NCBI GenBank assembly: GCA_022497155.1
Contig: MU385719.1
Location: 1 to 64,000, forward strand
Length of the DNA: 64,000 nucleotides
From: Whalleya microplaca
Lineage: Eukaryota > Ascomycota > Sordariomycetes > Xylariales > Xylariaceae
Direction: 5' to 3'
Every line of letters starts with the position of its first letter. Position 1 is the stretch's first letter. Below, in pieces: positions 1 to 11,846 of this stretch. The notes below the pieces were generated by a model, which searched no databases, was not told the origin of the DNA, and saw only the letters and a list, made by a program, of their open reading frames with translations. The position numbers and the translations under genes were made by a program.

Positions 1-1660
1 CCTTTTCCCTCACATCTCCTTCACTTTTTTAACAACAGACAATACCAGATATCACTAGATAGTCACACACAGCTCTGGCAGCTATTATATACACTCATTT
101 TTGACTTGATATCTCACTTTCGTTTCACCCTGACACCCTGTCCCAAGACAATATATTATTATTTTATTATAAATAAAGCTATTTAGATAGCCGCTAAAGC
201 GGTATTATTAATATAGCGTATTATTAATAACGTTTTATTATATAGGGATATAAGTATGCCGCTAGCTAAAATATTATTCGAATAAATATAGCTCCGAATG
301 TCGATATAGCTCCGGACAATTAACCTTTTATATCTTTTAATCTAATAATTAAATAATCCTTTTCGAGGGAAAAGAGATTGCCCTATTATTTAGCCTCTTT
401 TAATAAAGCTGTTTCGGCTATAATATATAGCGGAGCTTATATTACCGGGCCTTAGGCTTAAATTTTTAATCCGGCGGTAAAAAATATAGCGGCTTTTAGT
501 TATTTCGGGAAAAAAATAAAACCGGAATATATATTATATTTAGCTCGATATTATTTTCCCGAAATATATCGTTATATATTTAAATAAATCAAAAAATAAG
601 GAAATAAGCTAAAGTTAGGTAATTTTTTCGTAAGCTCGTATAGTCGGTAAAATATATAGTATAATATAATAGGCAGAGGTTTTCGATATAAAGGTAAAAG
701 TAACGCGAGAGGTAATATATTAAGCCCTAATTAAGCCTCCCGGTATATTTTATTTTTATTTAAATAATTTTGCGGTTTTATTAAATCTATTAGGTTACCT
801 GCCGGACGGGATTTAAGTAATAGTAATAAATTTCTAAAAATTAGTAGTATAATTTTAAAAATAGTTAGTATAATAATTACCGGGTTATATAAGTATACCC
901 GGGAACGAAAATACAGATATAAAAGCAAAGAAAGCGTAAAACCGACCCTAGAGAAACTCGACGCGGCACCGATTAAGCCTCCTACTTTAATTTATTTAAA
1001 GCGGATTAATAAAAAATAACGTAAGGAATTAAAGAAAAATTAGTAAATTATTAATATACCCGAAAAGTATCGACTATAAGGCTTATCGGTAACAGGCATT
1101 TTAAAAAAACTATAATTAATACGACCTATTTTATACCGACTTTTGGCAAAACGATTTAGTTATAAAAATTTCGTAAAATATTACAAGCGATTCGGACATT
1201 TAAAGCGAGATAAGCTATATTAATGTGGTAAGGAAAAAAGCCTTAGGCATTTTATTAAATATAAAAAAGTAAAAGGGAAACTACCGAGAATAACGTTATT
1301 TAGGGGGATTTTAAAACATTTTTTAAGCTTTTCGGGCTTTAAGAACTTTAAGTTATTTATATAGAACGCTAGATTTTATACGGACTATTTAAATATATAA
1401 GCTAATATATTACCTTATACCTAATTCCGGTTACGTTTTAGGTAAAAAAAAGGGGCTATACGAATTTTCTTACTAAATAACGGCCGCCTCGCGGCCGTAT
1501 AAACTATAAGAAATATATACCTATAACTTTTTTTATATTAAGCGATAAGCTGGTTTTATAATAATATTCCAGCCGTTTTTATACGTTATATAGCGTCGAC
1601 TAAAGGCGTCTCCTTTATCGGTAAATAGAGTAGATAGATCTTCGTCCTTACAGATATAAA
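1..1660 (+). mobile_element. RIP-degraded LINE-type retrotransposon relic (RNase H end)
   Basis: This stretch is strongly AT-rich and rich in TA dinucleotides, with in-frame stops everywhere, unlike the DNA from about 1.7 kb on. Read on the plus strand and ignoring stops, about 600-1400 still resembles the end of a fungal non-LTR retrotransposon ORF2. Near 895-945 there is a decayed counterpart of the RNase H signature G-H-x-x-I-x-G-N-E-x-A-D-x-x-A-K-E. From about 1120 a degraded Y-R-L-L-A segment is followed by Y-Y-K-R-F-G-H and then C-G-K-E-K-S-L-R-H-F, matching the usual 'GDFAxYHxRFxH ... CxCGxxKxPxHFxxC' tail of these elements. Such elements and their decay by repeat-induced point mutation are well known in Pezizomycotina. 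The 5' part lies outside the window, and I could not define target-site duplications or the exact right end. It is the left border of the gene block that follows. Confidence 0.7.
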
Positions 1661-2009
1661 TAAATTCATTATTATCATTACCATATCAAAATGCGGACAT
1701 AGCACTTTAGTAGTTACAGCATTATTTTTAAACTAAGCTGTGCTGGTTGATTTAAATAAGGCACGAGCAAACTGATATTTTCAAGTCATACTTATATTAT
1801 ATATTAACCCAGATCCCTACTTGTTGGTGCATATAGGAATGTGTCGCATCAACTATTCTGCCGATGCCGACAGCGTTTGAAATGTGCCAAAGTCAGCCTA
1901 CGAGATAAACAACTCGCCCGATATTCTTCTTTACATGCTGAATGCTTAGGTATTTAATAAGAACTTACACGCAATTATCTACAAAACTACCTACACAACC
2001 TGGACTATC
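1661..2009. other. Gene-free stretch upstream of first P450
   Basis: Base composition returns to normal here. I see no coding signal. It must hold the promoter and leader of the P450 gene that starts at 2010, but I recognise no specific site. Confidence 0.5.
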
Positions 2010-3815
2010 ATGTTCTTGGAGATGCTACCCTTGAAATTATTTGCAATCACGGCTTGCCTACTACTGTTTCACTTTGTCCGCCGTAGCAGTAGAAAAGGGT
2101 ATATAATTACAATCAGATACTGGCCAATGTTCTTTCCAGAGTTCTTCGATCGGTTGACCTATAATAGCAATGCTGCCTACCTTGTCAAAAAGGGATATCG
2201 AAAGGTACTTCGTGCTTTCTTGTCAATTATCCACCTGTGAAGTTCTAATTCGTGTACTGTAGTGCAAAGACCAGCCTTTTAGGCTGCTCAAAATGGACAT
2301 TGACCTGATTGTTATTCCATTAAAATACGCCTCAGAATTACGGTCTATCACAAGTGAAAAATTAGACCCTCTAACAGCAAGTTTTGACGACAATGCTGGT
2401 AGGATCACAAGTATACTGCTTGGGAGCGAGCTGCACTCGGACGCCATCCACCGGCGACTGACTCCTAGACTTCGTAAGTGTAACTCAGGTTCCTGTCCGC
2501 GATAAATATTCTGAATATTCCAAGCACAAGTCATCCCTATAATGATAGCCGAGCTTACAGACGCCTTCGATCATTTTTTACCTTGGAAAAATGGTATGTA
2601 CTCATTAACCCGGGGAGAGTTATTCTTACCCAGCACCAACTGACATAATGATATATTAAGATACCTGGGTTACAGTAAACCCGTACGACTTGGTGCTCAA
2701 TCTGTCGACTCGTGCTGCAGCGAGGGTCTTCGTCGGAGAGTCTCTTTGTCGAGACAAAATCTTTCTGGATACATGCGCGTCTTACAGTCGCAATACCTTC
2801 GATACAATCAATATCGTTCGCAATCTCGGCCATATCATAGCTTCCGTAATTGGAAACCGGGTTTCTAGCGTAAGGGATGCCCGTGAGCAGTTGCGTTATA
2901 TCCAGCAGCTGCTTGGATCAGAAGTGGAGAGACGACGAGCATCTCCTGACGAGGAACAAGACGACTTTCTTCAATGGTGCATGGATTTGTCCCGAACCGA
3001 GCAAGAAGCTCAACCGGAAGGTCTTGCGCATCGTACTCTTGGCATTCTAAGCATGGCTGTCGTCCATACAACTGCTATGGCAACCACTCACATACTTTTT
3101 GACCTGATTACGGACCGTGACCTACAAGAGCGTCTTAGAGCCGAGCAAAAGGATATTCTGAAACTTGGTTGGACAGGAATCTCGCAGCAGGCCATGCTTG
3201 ACATGAGGCAATTAGACAGTCTAATGAGAGAGTCTCAGAGAGTTAACCCCGTGGGAGAGTGTCAGTCCCCTATACCCTTTGTTTTGTCACAGCGTAACAG
3301 TGAGCTAATAGCCATTAGTCACCTTCAGGCGTATTGTCAGGGAACATATTACACTGTCTGATGGCTACCAGCTGAAGCCAGGGCAGCAGATTGCGTTGCC
3401 AGCGAAGTGCCTTAATATGGACGATGGTGCAATGTCTGATGCACATCTCTTCCACCCACTTCGATGGGCAGAGCTGCAGCCGGGATCGGCCTCATTTTCG
3501 CACAGCAGTTTCACAAATCTACACTTTGGGCTTGGTCGATATGCCTGCCCAGGACGCTTTTTCGCTTCCGTACGTGATCCAGAGGTTCCAGATTTCTGCA
3601 TTTTATGGTCGCACCACATCACTTTAAGCATTACGCTGACCTAGGAACCATTTTCGTAGTACATGATCAAGGCGATCACAAGTCAAATTCTACTTGAATA
3701 TGATATTAAACTGCAAAGCGAATTTGTATCAGGGCGCCCTCCAAATATTATAAATGGTGATAAGATTTTCCCTAATCGCACCGCCGTTGTTCTCCTACGA
3801 CGCCGCGATTCTTAA
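2010..3815 (+). CDS. Cytochrome P450 (indole-diterpene type), 6 exons
   Basis: Membrane-anchored haem-thiolate monooxygenase, about 492 residues after splicing exons 2010-2204, 2263-2473, 2531-2593, 2661-3285, 3341-3569 and 3660-3815. All phases agree and the stop is TAA at 3813. The N-terminus has one hydrophobic anchor (residues about 5-22) and then an F/P-rich linker. The segment after the first junction reads C-K-D-Q-P-F-R-L-L-K, as expected after the G-Y-x-K motif of this family. The haem loop is FGLGRYACPGR with the cysteine near residue 434, and an E-S-Q-R (ExxR) helix precedes it. The R-V-F-V-G-x-x-L-C-R-D motif is shared by P450s of indole-diterpene and related fungal terpenoid clusters. 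It faces the DMATS gene in the same direction, which suggests a tailoring oxidation. The weakest splice site is the donor GTCACA at 3286; without it the gene would look frameshifted. The substrate cannot be read from sequence. Confidence 0.85.
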
Positions 3816-4773
3816 AGTATCTATTAAAAATCAATGAAGCGTTGGAAGATGAGATATTATCGAAAACGATCGGTTTACGGAGAACCTAGAGGAGAAGCAC
3901 TCAAAGAGAAGAGCTAAGGTGGGTGGTAGGGGGTAGAGGTATATCCAAATTGCATATACTCATTTTTCTCAATATTAAATATTTCATCCTCGTGATTGTA
4001 TCAATATCCAAGCTAATCATTTATCGTTTAATGCCTCATCAGTTCTCAATTATTCGATTTCATGATTTAATCTTACTCCATTAAAACATCTTAATGATTG
4101 CGAACACTGTGGTTAGCAACTAAAGCGAAACATAACAACAACAATAGCTTAATTGGTACTTTTTCTTGGAAACTTCTTTTTTTATAAAAAAAAAAGAAAC
4201 ATCAAGTATCATCCATCCATTGCAAAATTGACGGATGCACGTTGCTGATATAATCCTTGGGGTAATATAAGAAGCTGAAATGTGGCAAGTCGCTACGATG
4301 AAACGGCGGAATGCTACTTATCTCGCAACCTAGATAGAAATGTGGTTTACAGCTTTCCACTTTGCTGTTCCGTCTTGCAGCATGTATTGTAGCTGCATAT
4401 TACACCCATTCTATAGGTCCGGACGGCAGCAGAACAAAGAAATGTACCACAGGCGGTGATATGCCCTCAATTCTGCAGACCAGACATGCAATTAGCAACC
4501 GAGCCATGCAGAGGTCCTATTTAAGTAATATCATTTTAGAGCAGATTTCATCATATTACCACGGCCAAGCAACTAAATCATTTGAAAGCACAATGCGCCT
4601 TTGTACGAGAGTACAGATGTCTCTTGGAGCCTTACACACTATTTCCTAGGTAGCCCGTGATTATGTGAAAATAATGTAATATTGCGGACTTCCCCCTTTT
4701 CATAAATCCGTTTAACTGTCTTCGACTTTTACTTCGCGACGTATTGTATCAATCCACAGTATCAACCCAAATC
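3816..4773. other. Intergenic region, P450 to DMATS
   Basis: A 95-codon open frame at 4362-4649 has no recognisable motif and is probably chance. Otherwise there is AT-rich spacer with an A-run near 4188-4197. The DMATS promoter must lie in the right part. Confidence 0.45.
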
Positions 4774-6224
4774 ATGACTCTGGTTAGCCAAAATTCCAAG
4801 CTTGATCCTGTCAACTCTCGATACTGGACAAGCCACTGCGTCCCGCCCTTAATCTCGCTCATGAAATCTTCTGGATCTTACTCAGATGCGGATCAGGAGG
4901 CTCAACTACGTATCCTGGCGGAACATGTTATTCCAAATCTCGGCCCATCACCATCTATGGCTACTAGCCCATCACTTCTGACCCAGAGTGGATCCCCATT
5001 TCAGTTGAGTCTCAATACTTCCTCTTCCGGAAATCGTGTGCGGTATTGCTGGGAAATGCTGGGTTATAACGGGGGAACCGACAGTGACCCGTTGGCAATA
5101 CAGGCTGCTAGAACTATAGTGGCTTCCCTTTCTATCACCTTTGGATTTACGAACAAATGGAGCGATGTTCTGTTGTCAGCCTTCGCTATATCTAGAAATG
5201 AGGCTCAAGATGTCATTGCCAGGCTCCCAGAGTGGCTAGAGAACTTTGTCCCAAGAGGAGTAAAAGCAGCTCCTCTGAGGAGAATACCTTTCGCATTAAT
5301 TGCGTTTGATTTAAAGGGCGCTAGTGCGTCTGTAAAGCTTTATATTAACCCAAAAGCCAAAGAAATAGTTACTGGTGTGCCAGCTGCCAGTACAGTTTGG
5401 GGTATCCTTCGAACGCTGGCACCATCGTTTAATCGAACAGCTATTGACATGCTTGAGAAGTAAGACTAAAACCCTCCTATTATGTACATTCCTTGTCTCA
5501 ATCCCTAACATATAGTGCTGATCTCTGCTGATTGAATAGGTTCCTTGCTCGCTCCCCAGTAACCTGTCCAATTGAGTTGATAGGAATTGACTGTGTGGAT
5601 GAAACGCAGCTATCGGATGCTAGGGTTAAGCTTTATGTCCATACCAGAAGCAACTGCTTTAACACGGTATATAATTATGTGACTCTCGGCGGCCAACTTT
5701 GTGATGAAGAAACCAACAATGGCCTGGCAATCCTACGAAGCATTTGGCACCTCTTACTTCAAGAGCCTGGCGGCAGCATTGAAAATGACTACGAAAAGCC
5801 CGTAAACGATGCATCTATTCTATGCCAGAAGTTATATTTTAGCTTCGAACTCCAGCCAGGCAAAGAATTTCCCAAAGTGAAAACCTATCTGCCGACATGG
5901 AACTATGTGCGAAGCGACGAAGAAACTGTTCTCAACTATGAGGAGATCTTCCGAAAATGCCACCACCCGTGGGGAGATGAGGGAAGATACGGCAAGATTT
6001 TCACGGATGCTTTGTATGTAGTTCCCCTGTGCATTGTTGCGCCGTCTCGTGCTATACTCGACAAATACGCACGAATCTTACTAACCATAATCTCCCTATC
6101 TAGCGGGCCAGCAAATCATGATCGCAAAAAACCCGTTCACTGCGATGCGTCATTTCTGTTTACAGACAAGACGGGCGTATACCAAACACTGTATTATAGC
6201 CAGCCTCTTAGGAAGCTGGAATAG
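4774..6224 (+). CDS. DMATS-type aromatic prenyltransferase, 3 exons
   Basis: Soluble ABBA-fold prenyltransferase of the dimethylallyltryptophan-synthase family, which attaches a prenyl group to an indole or other aromatic ring without needing a DDxxD motif. Exons 4774-5459, 5540-6013 and 6104-6224 give 426 residues, a normal family length. The second intron (6014-6103, 90 nt) has a GTATGT donor, a CTTACTAAC branch site and a CTAG acceptor, and is a multiple of three without a stop, so an unspliced frame also looks open. Removing it restores the family's D-A-F-G-P-A motif. Tyrosine and lysine shield motifs are visible: K-L-Y-I-N near residue 187, R-V-K-L-Y-V near 257 with T-L-G-G soon after, K-L-Y-F-S-F near 325, T-Y-L-P-T-W-N-Y near 343 and L-Y-Y-S-Q-P near the end. 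Its place among PaxM-, PaxB- and P450-type genes suggests late prenylation of an indole diterpene, as done by PaxD or AtmD. A frame extension upstream of 4774 lacks an ATG. Confidence 0.87.
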
Positions 6225-8718
6225 GATCTTGTAGAAAAGACTAAGGGTCATCACTGAATACATAGATAGTTCGCTCCGTCGACACCTTAATCTGACGATC
6301 TGGAGTTATAAGCCGAGCATTTGTATGGAGTACTTGACTATCACGGAAGTGTATTTATCTCGCCGCCATGTGACATCTCCATTGTGTATGAAAATTACTA
6401 TGGGGTCCGAGTGCCCTGTTTTGGGGAGCCATGTAGCTAAGTCGCTAGTCAGCCATGAGGAGAGATGGTGTAAGTACAGAGATGTCGGCAGGAAAAGTTA
6501 CGTAGTATTACACCAAAATTTCTTGCCAGGTGGGGCAGTCTATAGCGGAACCAGAAGGCCATATATGTCGGATTGAGAATGAATCGGTTTGCGGAATCTG
6601 ATTCGTATAGATATTGATTCGAGTATGCCGTGAGCACCTCTTAATGTGCTAGTGTTGCACTGGCCCAATCGTTATGCTCCCTAGAAGGTAAATATATACT
6701 ATACTAAATGGCGTAACCATCTTCTATCAGCATAGGGTATCTATTAACCAAGTTAAGATTTACACTTGCCCGTGCAGGAAACTTTTTCTGTGTTTTTTGT
6801 TTTACCAATAATTCATAACTGTGTCAATTATTACGAGGTCATAGGGTAATACTGCATACGGCCTTTTGGTGGGCAGCTGGGGTCGAGGTTGTGGCTGCGG
6901 CTGTATCGCCGGGAATCTTGTCAGTGGGTCGGACGGGACCCGAGATTGTGTGGAATCTGAGGGCATTCCCACTAAAGTTACATGCGTACGTACCCTTGAA
7001 CCCTTATAGTGAGAGCGTGAATGTAACAAAGAGGGGTCCAGACAAAGAACTAGTTCACTATTAAATCACCCCTCCCTCAGATTAGGATTTCTCCACAATA
7101 CATCATCATCCATCCCAGTTATCTATCTCTTATCATGGAGGGGTAGCTGACTAAGCACCCCACATTACCCCCGTATATCTGATTGCAGCACAACCTCACA
7201 CCTCATCTCATCCTAACAGAAACAGCAACAACAAACAACCCATCGCATAGCTCACTACCACTATCGCACATAAACATACACTAGATAGCTTCTGTCTAGA
7301 GGAATACAGGCTTTTTAGCCACTATGTTTCACAAGCAGCCTAAAGCCCTTGTGACGTGTCCCCTTGTCTAACAGTCTAACTCTAATCCTAGCCTCGTAAC
7401 TCTCTGCCATTGAACAGTACTGTGTCAGACGAAACAAAAGTGAGGGGTGCAGAGAATCCGGCAATGTGCCGTTCTTCAGTGATGTAGAGCACAACGTGTT
7501 GTGCTCGAGTATAGTACCAATTGCTGCACGTTGATGTGTTTCGCAGCAAGTTTCGGTCTATTGCGGCAAATCCCGCCTCCGAAGCGAAATTCTGTACGAA
7601 TAAGTCGAGGGGGCTATCTTGTCTCCGGCGAGCTGCATGAGAGCACATAATGACGCGAAGGAAACTCATCATAGAGTGTCCGATGGACAGTACGTGGTCC
7701 ACGCCTGTGACAAGTCAAGACACTCGGGATTGCCCGATTGTTATTCTAATACCACTAGGTTTTATTTCTTTCCAAGGGAACATACATTAGCTAGCTTGAT
7801 ATACCGTTCAGGTGAGGCTCTAGATTTCCACCTATAAAGTCCGACAGTTGATATGCGCATTCTCAATTTTATGCAGGCCGAGTGTGACTGACTATTGGAG
7901 ATACAGTATCACACGAGGAAAGGAGGCTCCGGAAGGCCCATCTGGAACACAATTTGCGAGGAAGTCAAATTAATTTTCCATAGTACAGAGGTAGAGATAC
8001 AGGTTTTTGTCAATTGATTGATATATAAATTATCTTCTGCTTGGACTCCCTGACCTAACAGACCAATACGGTTGCATGCATTGCAGTCGCCAGTCTCATC
8101 AATATGATGGCTTGGCTCAACTAAAGCTGAAAGAAATAATCTCAGACTTACATGGCCACCCGAAATCCGCTTACGATGTGTCATGTTAATGGGTTCTGTG
8201 GAAGACACCTGAAGTTGCAGTGATGCTACACTCCTTTGCGCTCTCTTCCGAGCTGAATGTTCCTTGTTATAACGTCAGGTAAGCGCCACAATGCCGGCAG
8301 GTTGACGCCAACGACAGAAATATTTTTAAACAGAGGATGTGATTAGCCAACCGGAACCAGCTCCTTGCGTTCGTCATTGGGCTGTTACTACGTTATTATC
8401 AGATAGCAAGTACTAGTGTATGGTAGGTATCCCGAAATGGTTATTATCACTGTAGTTCTGGTTATTTTCACGGTAGTATAATACACTAAACTAAACACGG
8501 TCTAATAGATGATTTTGCCGTGTACCTTTGTATACTATTGAATTAGGCTACTATTGAAATAACAATTCTCTTGATAATTTGATCCTGGTGTATTTCCTAA
8601 GGTTGAAATGAGATGCGGAATCGGCAATATCCGTAGCTATCTCCGTAGCTCATACGCTAGCTAATTGATACCATATGGTCCTGATTCTACATCATAAGTC
8701 TTTCAGTCAGTTCACCCA
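6225..8718. other. 2.5-kb gene-free spacer
   Basis: I translated the open frames in this stretch (for example 6325-6576, 7388-7702 and 7909-8208) and see no family motif, no plausible splice-joined product and no transposon signature. It separates the plus-strand DMATS gene from the 3' end of a minus-strand P450. It may hold decayed sequence I cannot recognise. Confidence 0.45.
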
Positions 8719-10763
8719 CTATTTGGATCCCAGTATTTCCAAAACATCCTGGCGGCGCTTTACGAGCAACGTCGCTCCGATGTTAAGATATGGAAACTCG
8801 TGAATGACCCCGTTCGCCGGCCTTGTTTCTCCCTCTGGATACCGGAAATCATACCGAATTAGCAGTACTGTAAGAAGCAACTTAAGCTCATCCGATGCCA
8901 AGAAACGGCCCGGACACGACCACGTGCCGTACCCAAAATGTAGGTGAGTCTTATCTGCAGTGGCAAGCTGCAATCTGGTACTTTCACCTGCGCCCTGGAG
9001 GCGTTGTTCATAGTATCGCAACCCGTTAAAGGAGTCCGCGTTTGTCACAATAGCTGGGTCACTGGAGATAGAGTATGGTGCTACACAGAGATGTGTACCG
9101 TGTGGGATATGGGTACCATCATAGAGTACGATGCCAGCAAGAGCTGTAACAACGCGGTGAAATCCCACTGTACACTAAATATTAGAGCCTAGGCAAGGTG
9201 ATATATACTATGGTCTTATGCTCCACTTACATAAACTTGGCGGGTTGCACCGTTGAGATCTAAACAGCAACGGCCAATCAGACTGGAAATGCAGGGGAAA
9301 AAAGTTATCAGGAACGCACTGACTCTTTGATGAAGCTGTCCATCTTGACTAACTGGCTCAAGGCCTGTTTTGTTAAGCACATTCCATTGCTGTACAGGAC
9401 CTGTAGTGCCTCTTCGCGCAACACATCGACGTACTCAGGATTAGCGATTAGATCAAAAAGGGCGTGGGACCCTGCTGCGGCAGTGCTGTGCCCAGCAACG
9501 GCGGTCATAATGAGCATCCGATGGGCCAAATCTTCGGGTTGGCCATCCTTATCTTCTGGATTTGTCATATCAATCATGGCCTGCAGCAAGTCGTTTGGCT
9601 TCTCATAATCGTCACCATGGTAGTTCTCAAGCTGCTTCCGGCGTCGTACTTCGGGTATTAGAATCCTCTTTGCTGCACGGACAGAAGCCTTGTACTTCCA
9701 TGATGACGGGAGAAAAAGGTTTAAGAGCGGTTGCATGAGCGTCGGGACAGTCCTCATGACTATCTGTGTCATCGTCACTGCTCAACATATTAGCATCATT
9801 GTGTAAGTATAGATACAGTTAATTAGTTATAAGTATACCATTGTGTGCATGCTCAAAGATCGTCTTGATCCATGTTGAATCCCGACACAAGGGCAATCCA
9901 ACGAAGATACGGCTTGTCATGCGTCCTAGTGCTCTCAGAAGAAAAGGCTGGGTTGGAACCGGTGTCCAGTCTGTACTACATATGATTAGTATGAGAAGCC
10001 ATGAGCTATCGGTAATGGGATGGCGAAGTAGTACCCTTGCAAGGCGAAAGATCAGCAGAAAGGGAATATTCAAGCTCATCTCTCATGACATCACATAGTT
10101 TGGACAAGTTCGGTGTGATTTTTGCCTGCACAAAAACTCAGAAATTTCTGGTGGACTTCCTCAAGCCGGGTTCATACCTGAAGTGCACGAGTGCCGACAT
10201 CACTTTCCATCAGTAGGTTGATACCACTGTAGCAACCACCAAAATTCTAAGGATACGTAGTCACATTTAGTCTTGGTGAGTTTTGAACCATACCGAAAGA
10301 TTTTACTCGCCTTGATTAAACCATTTATTGCGCTTAGCTGCTCTGGCGGTCTGTTTTGGAGGTCGTCCAAGTATTTTCGGGACAAGACAACTAAATCACC
10401 ATCGTATCGCGAAATCTTATACATGGAGTCTTTCCACTTTTCGTTCTCATAATCAGATAATAGCGTCAAATTGAGGATAATACGAGGATTGAAAATTAAT
10501 CATACCTTGGTATAGCCCTCGCTGATCATCGAAGCTGCGCTAGTTGTGTAACGTAACTGAACCAAGAGAGGCGGTTCCCATAGTGAGCGATATCCGACAA
10601 ATGGTGCAGAAACACCACTGGAGGGTTTCCAGTAAATTAGAATGCATGCTGTTACGACGAGTATAGCACTAGCTATCTGTCCCCAAGAAACACGATAGAT
10701 ATACGAGTGTGGGAAACCTGTAAGAGCATTTCTAAGAAGTCCTGTCTGGTTGCTGTATTGCAT
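8719..10763 (-). CDS. Cytochrome P450 (PaxP/PaxQ-type), 8 exons
   Basis: Membrane-anchored P450 of about 535 residues on the minus strand. Exons run from 10763 to 10506, 10436 to 10294, 10226 to 10178, 10125 to 10035, 9970 to 9839, 9780 to 9324, 9259 to 9231 and 9167 to 8719; phases agree throughout. An N-terminal anchor (A-I-L-V-V-T-A-C-I-L-I-Y) is followed by P-F-V-G-Y-R-S-L. Other family landmarks are W-K-D-S-M-Y-K-I-S-R-Y-D-G-D, an R-I-F-V-G-L-P-L-C-R-D block, an oxygen-binding helix A-G-H-S-T-A-A, the ExxR helix K-E-S-Q-R that is only recovered across the 29-nt exon, and the haem loop FGYGTWSCPGR with cysteine near 471. The last block resembles indole-diterpene P450s of the PaxP/PaxQ group, which demethylate or hydroxylate paspaline-like intermediates; which of these it resembles more I cannot say. 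The least certain junction is 10294/10226, where another acceptor might add a few residues. Confidence 0.87.
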
Positions 10764-11846
10764 TGTAGAAACATAAAAATGAACGAAATGGGAACTTGTA
10801 CTGCTTGGGCTAGGCGACTTTGTACCACAAAAACTCAGAAAACTCTTAATAAAACTAAGTTGTCGTAAAAATGATGTTGTTATGTGGTGCAGTAATAACG
10901 CCTGATATATCCCGCGTCATGAGTATATAATGGGAGATCGATGTAGTTGGGTTACATGAGAGGCAGCTCAAGGTTGGATTTACGATTTAAATGTTACGAT
11001 ATCTTAAAGAAATGGGCGAAAACCCCGACCTACCCCAGCAAGGTCATTAGGTTCATCTGTACTAGCATGGTGAGCCAACTTCGTGCCGCGACTGAGTTGT
11101 ACTACTCTTACTCATTATACCATCTTGAGAAAAACTTGAACAAGTGTAAATATGGTCAGCTGAAATGCATGAAAAAGTAGGAGTGAAATTTGTAAATGGC
11201 CATGGGTCTCGTTAGTGAGACGGGGCCTACGTCACCACGACTTAAACCATAGATAAAATTGTCGCCGTGCATTATGCATTGCATGGGACGTTTCCAATAG
11301 CAGCTTATGAATAAGTCAAGGTACATCTATGTAATAGCACTAGATATCCCAAAGGTAAGAGATTGGGCGGAGAAGCCGCCGTCGACTTGAAAACCTGTAA
11401 CACATATACGGGCATAGGACCTTCGCGGTGCAAGCATAGAAAAGACTGAGTAGGCATTTGGAAGTACCTGCCCGTGGTGAATATTGCATGATGCAACGGG
11501 CCGTACGAAAACATGGTGGGGACTAACCATACGATTTAGTCTCGGATTCCTCCATGCCTGTCACCAAGACGCTGTCCTCTGTACATACATTTCATAAACA
11601 CAGTGTCACAGTTACAGTGTGTGCAATGATCCTTTAGGTACTGTCGTGATCACTTGAGTCGTTGTCCATTAGACTTGTGCAAATGTCTAACATCTAAAGG
11701 ATCCCTAATGGCTTACCTAGGAGATCAAGCAAAGGGCTCTCGGAGCAATTGTTGCTCCAAGATCCATATGACCAAGGCATTATAACTAATACCCCCTATC
11801 GTGACATAGAGCAAGTCATTTTTCGCGGTGTGGCAGAATCTCTATT
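10764..11846. other. Intergenic region between minus-strand P450 and FAD epoxidase genes
   Basis: No supported gene. It includes the P450 promoter near 10764-10950 and the downstream flank of the epoxidase gene. Small open frames at 10947-11180 and 11305-11530 show no motif. Confidence 0.45.

Noticed and set aside
731..928. Hydrophobic small ORF on the minus strand in the AT-rich island
   Set aside because: Product of AT-rich composition; the opposite strand carries the RNase H trace.
2010..3815. First P450 looked like a pseudogene (fragments in several frames)
   Set aside because: Six exons with consistent phase rebuild a 492-residue P450 with anchor, ExxR and haem loop; only one donor is weak.
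4362..4649. 95-codon open frame upstream of the DMATS gene
   Set aside because: No motif, no splice partner; looks like chance.
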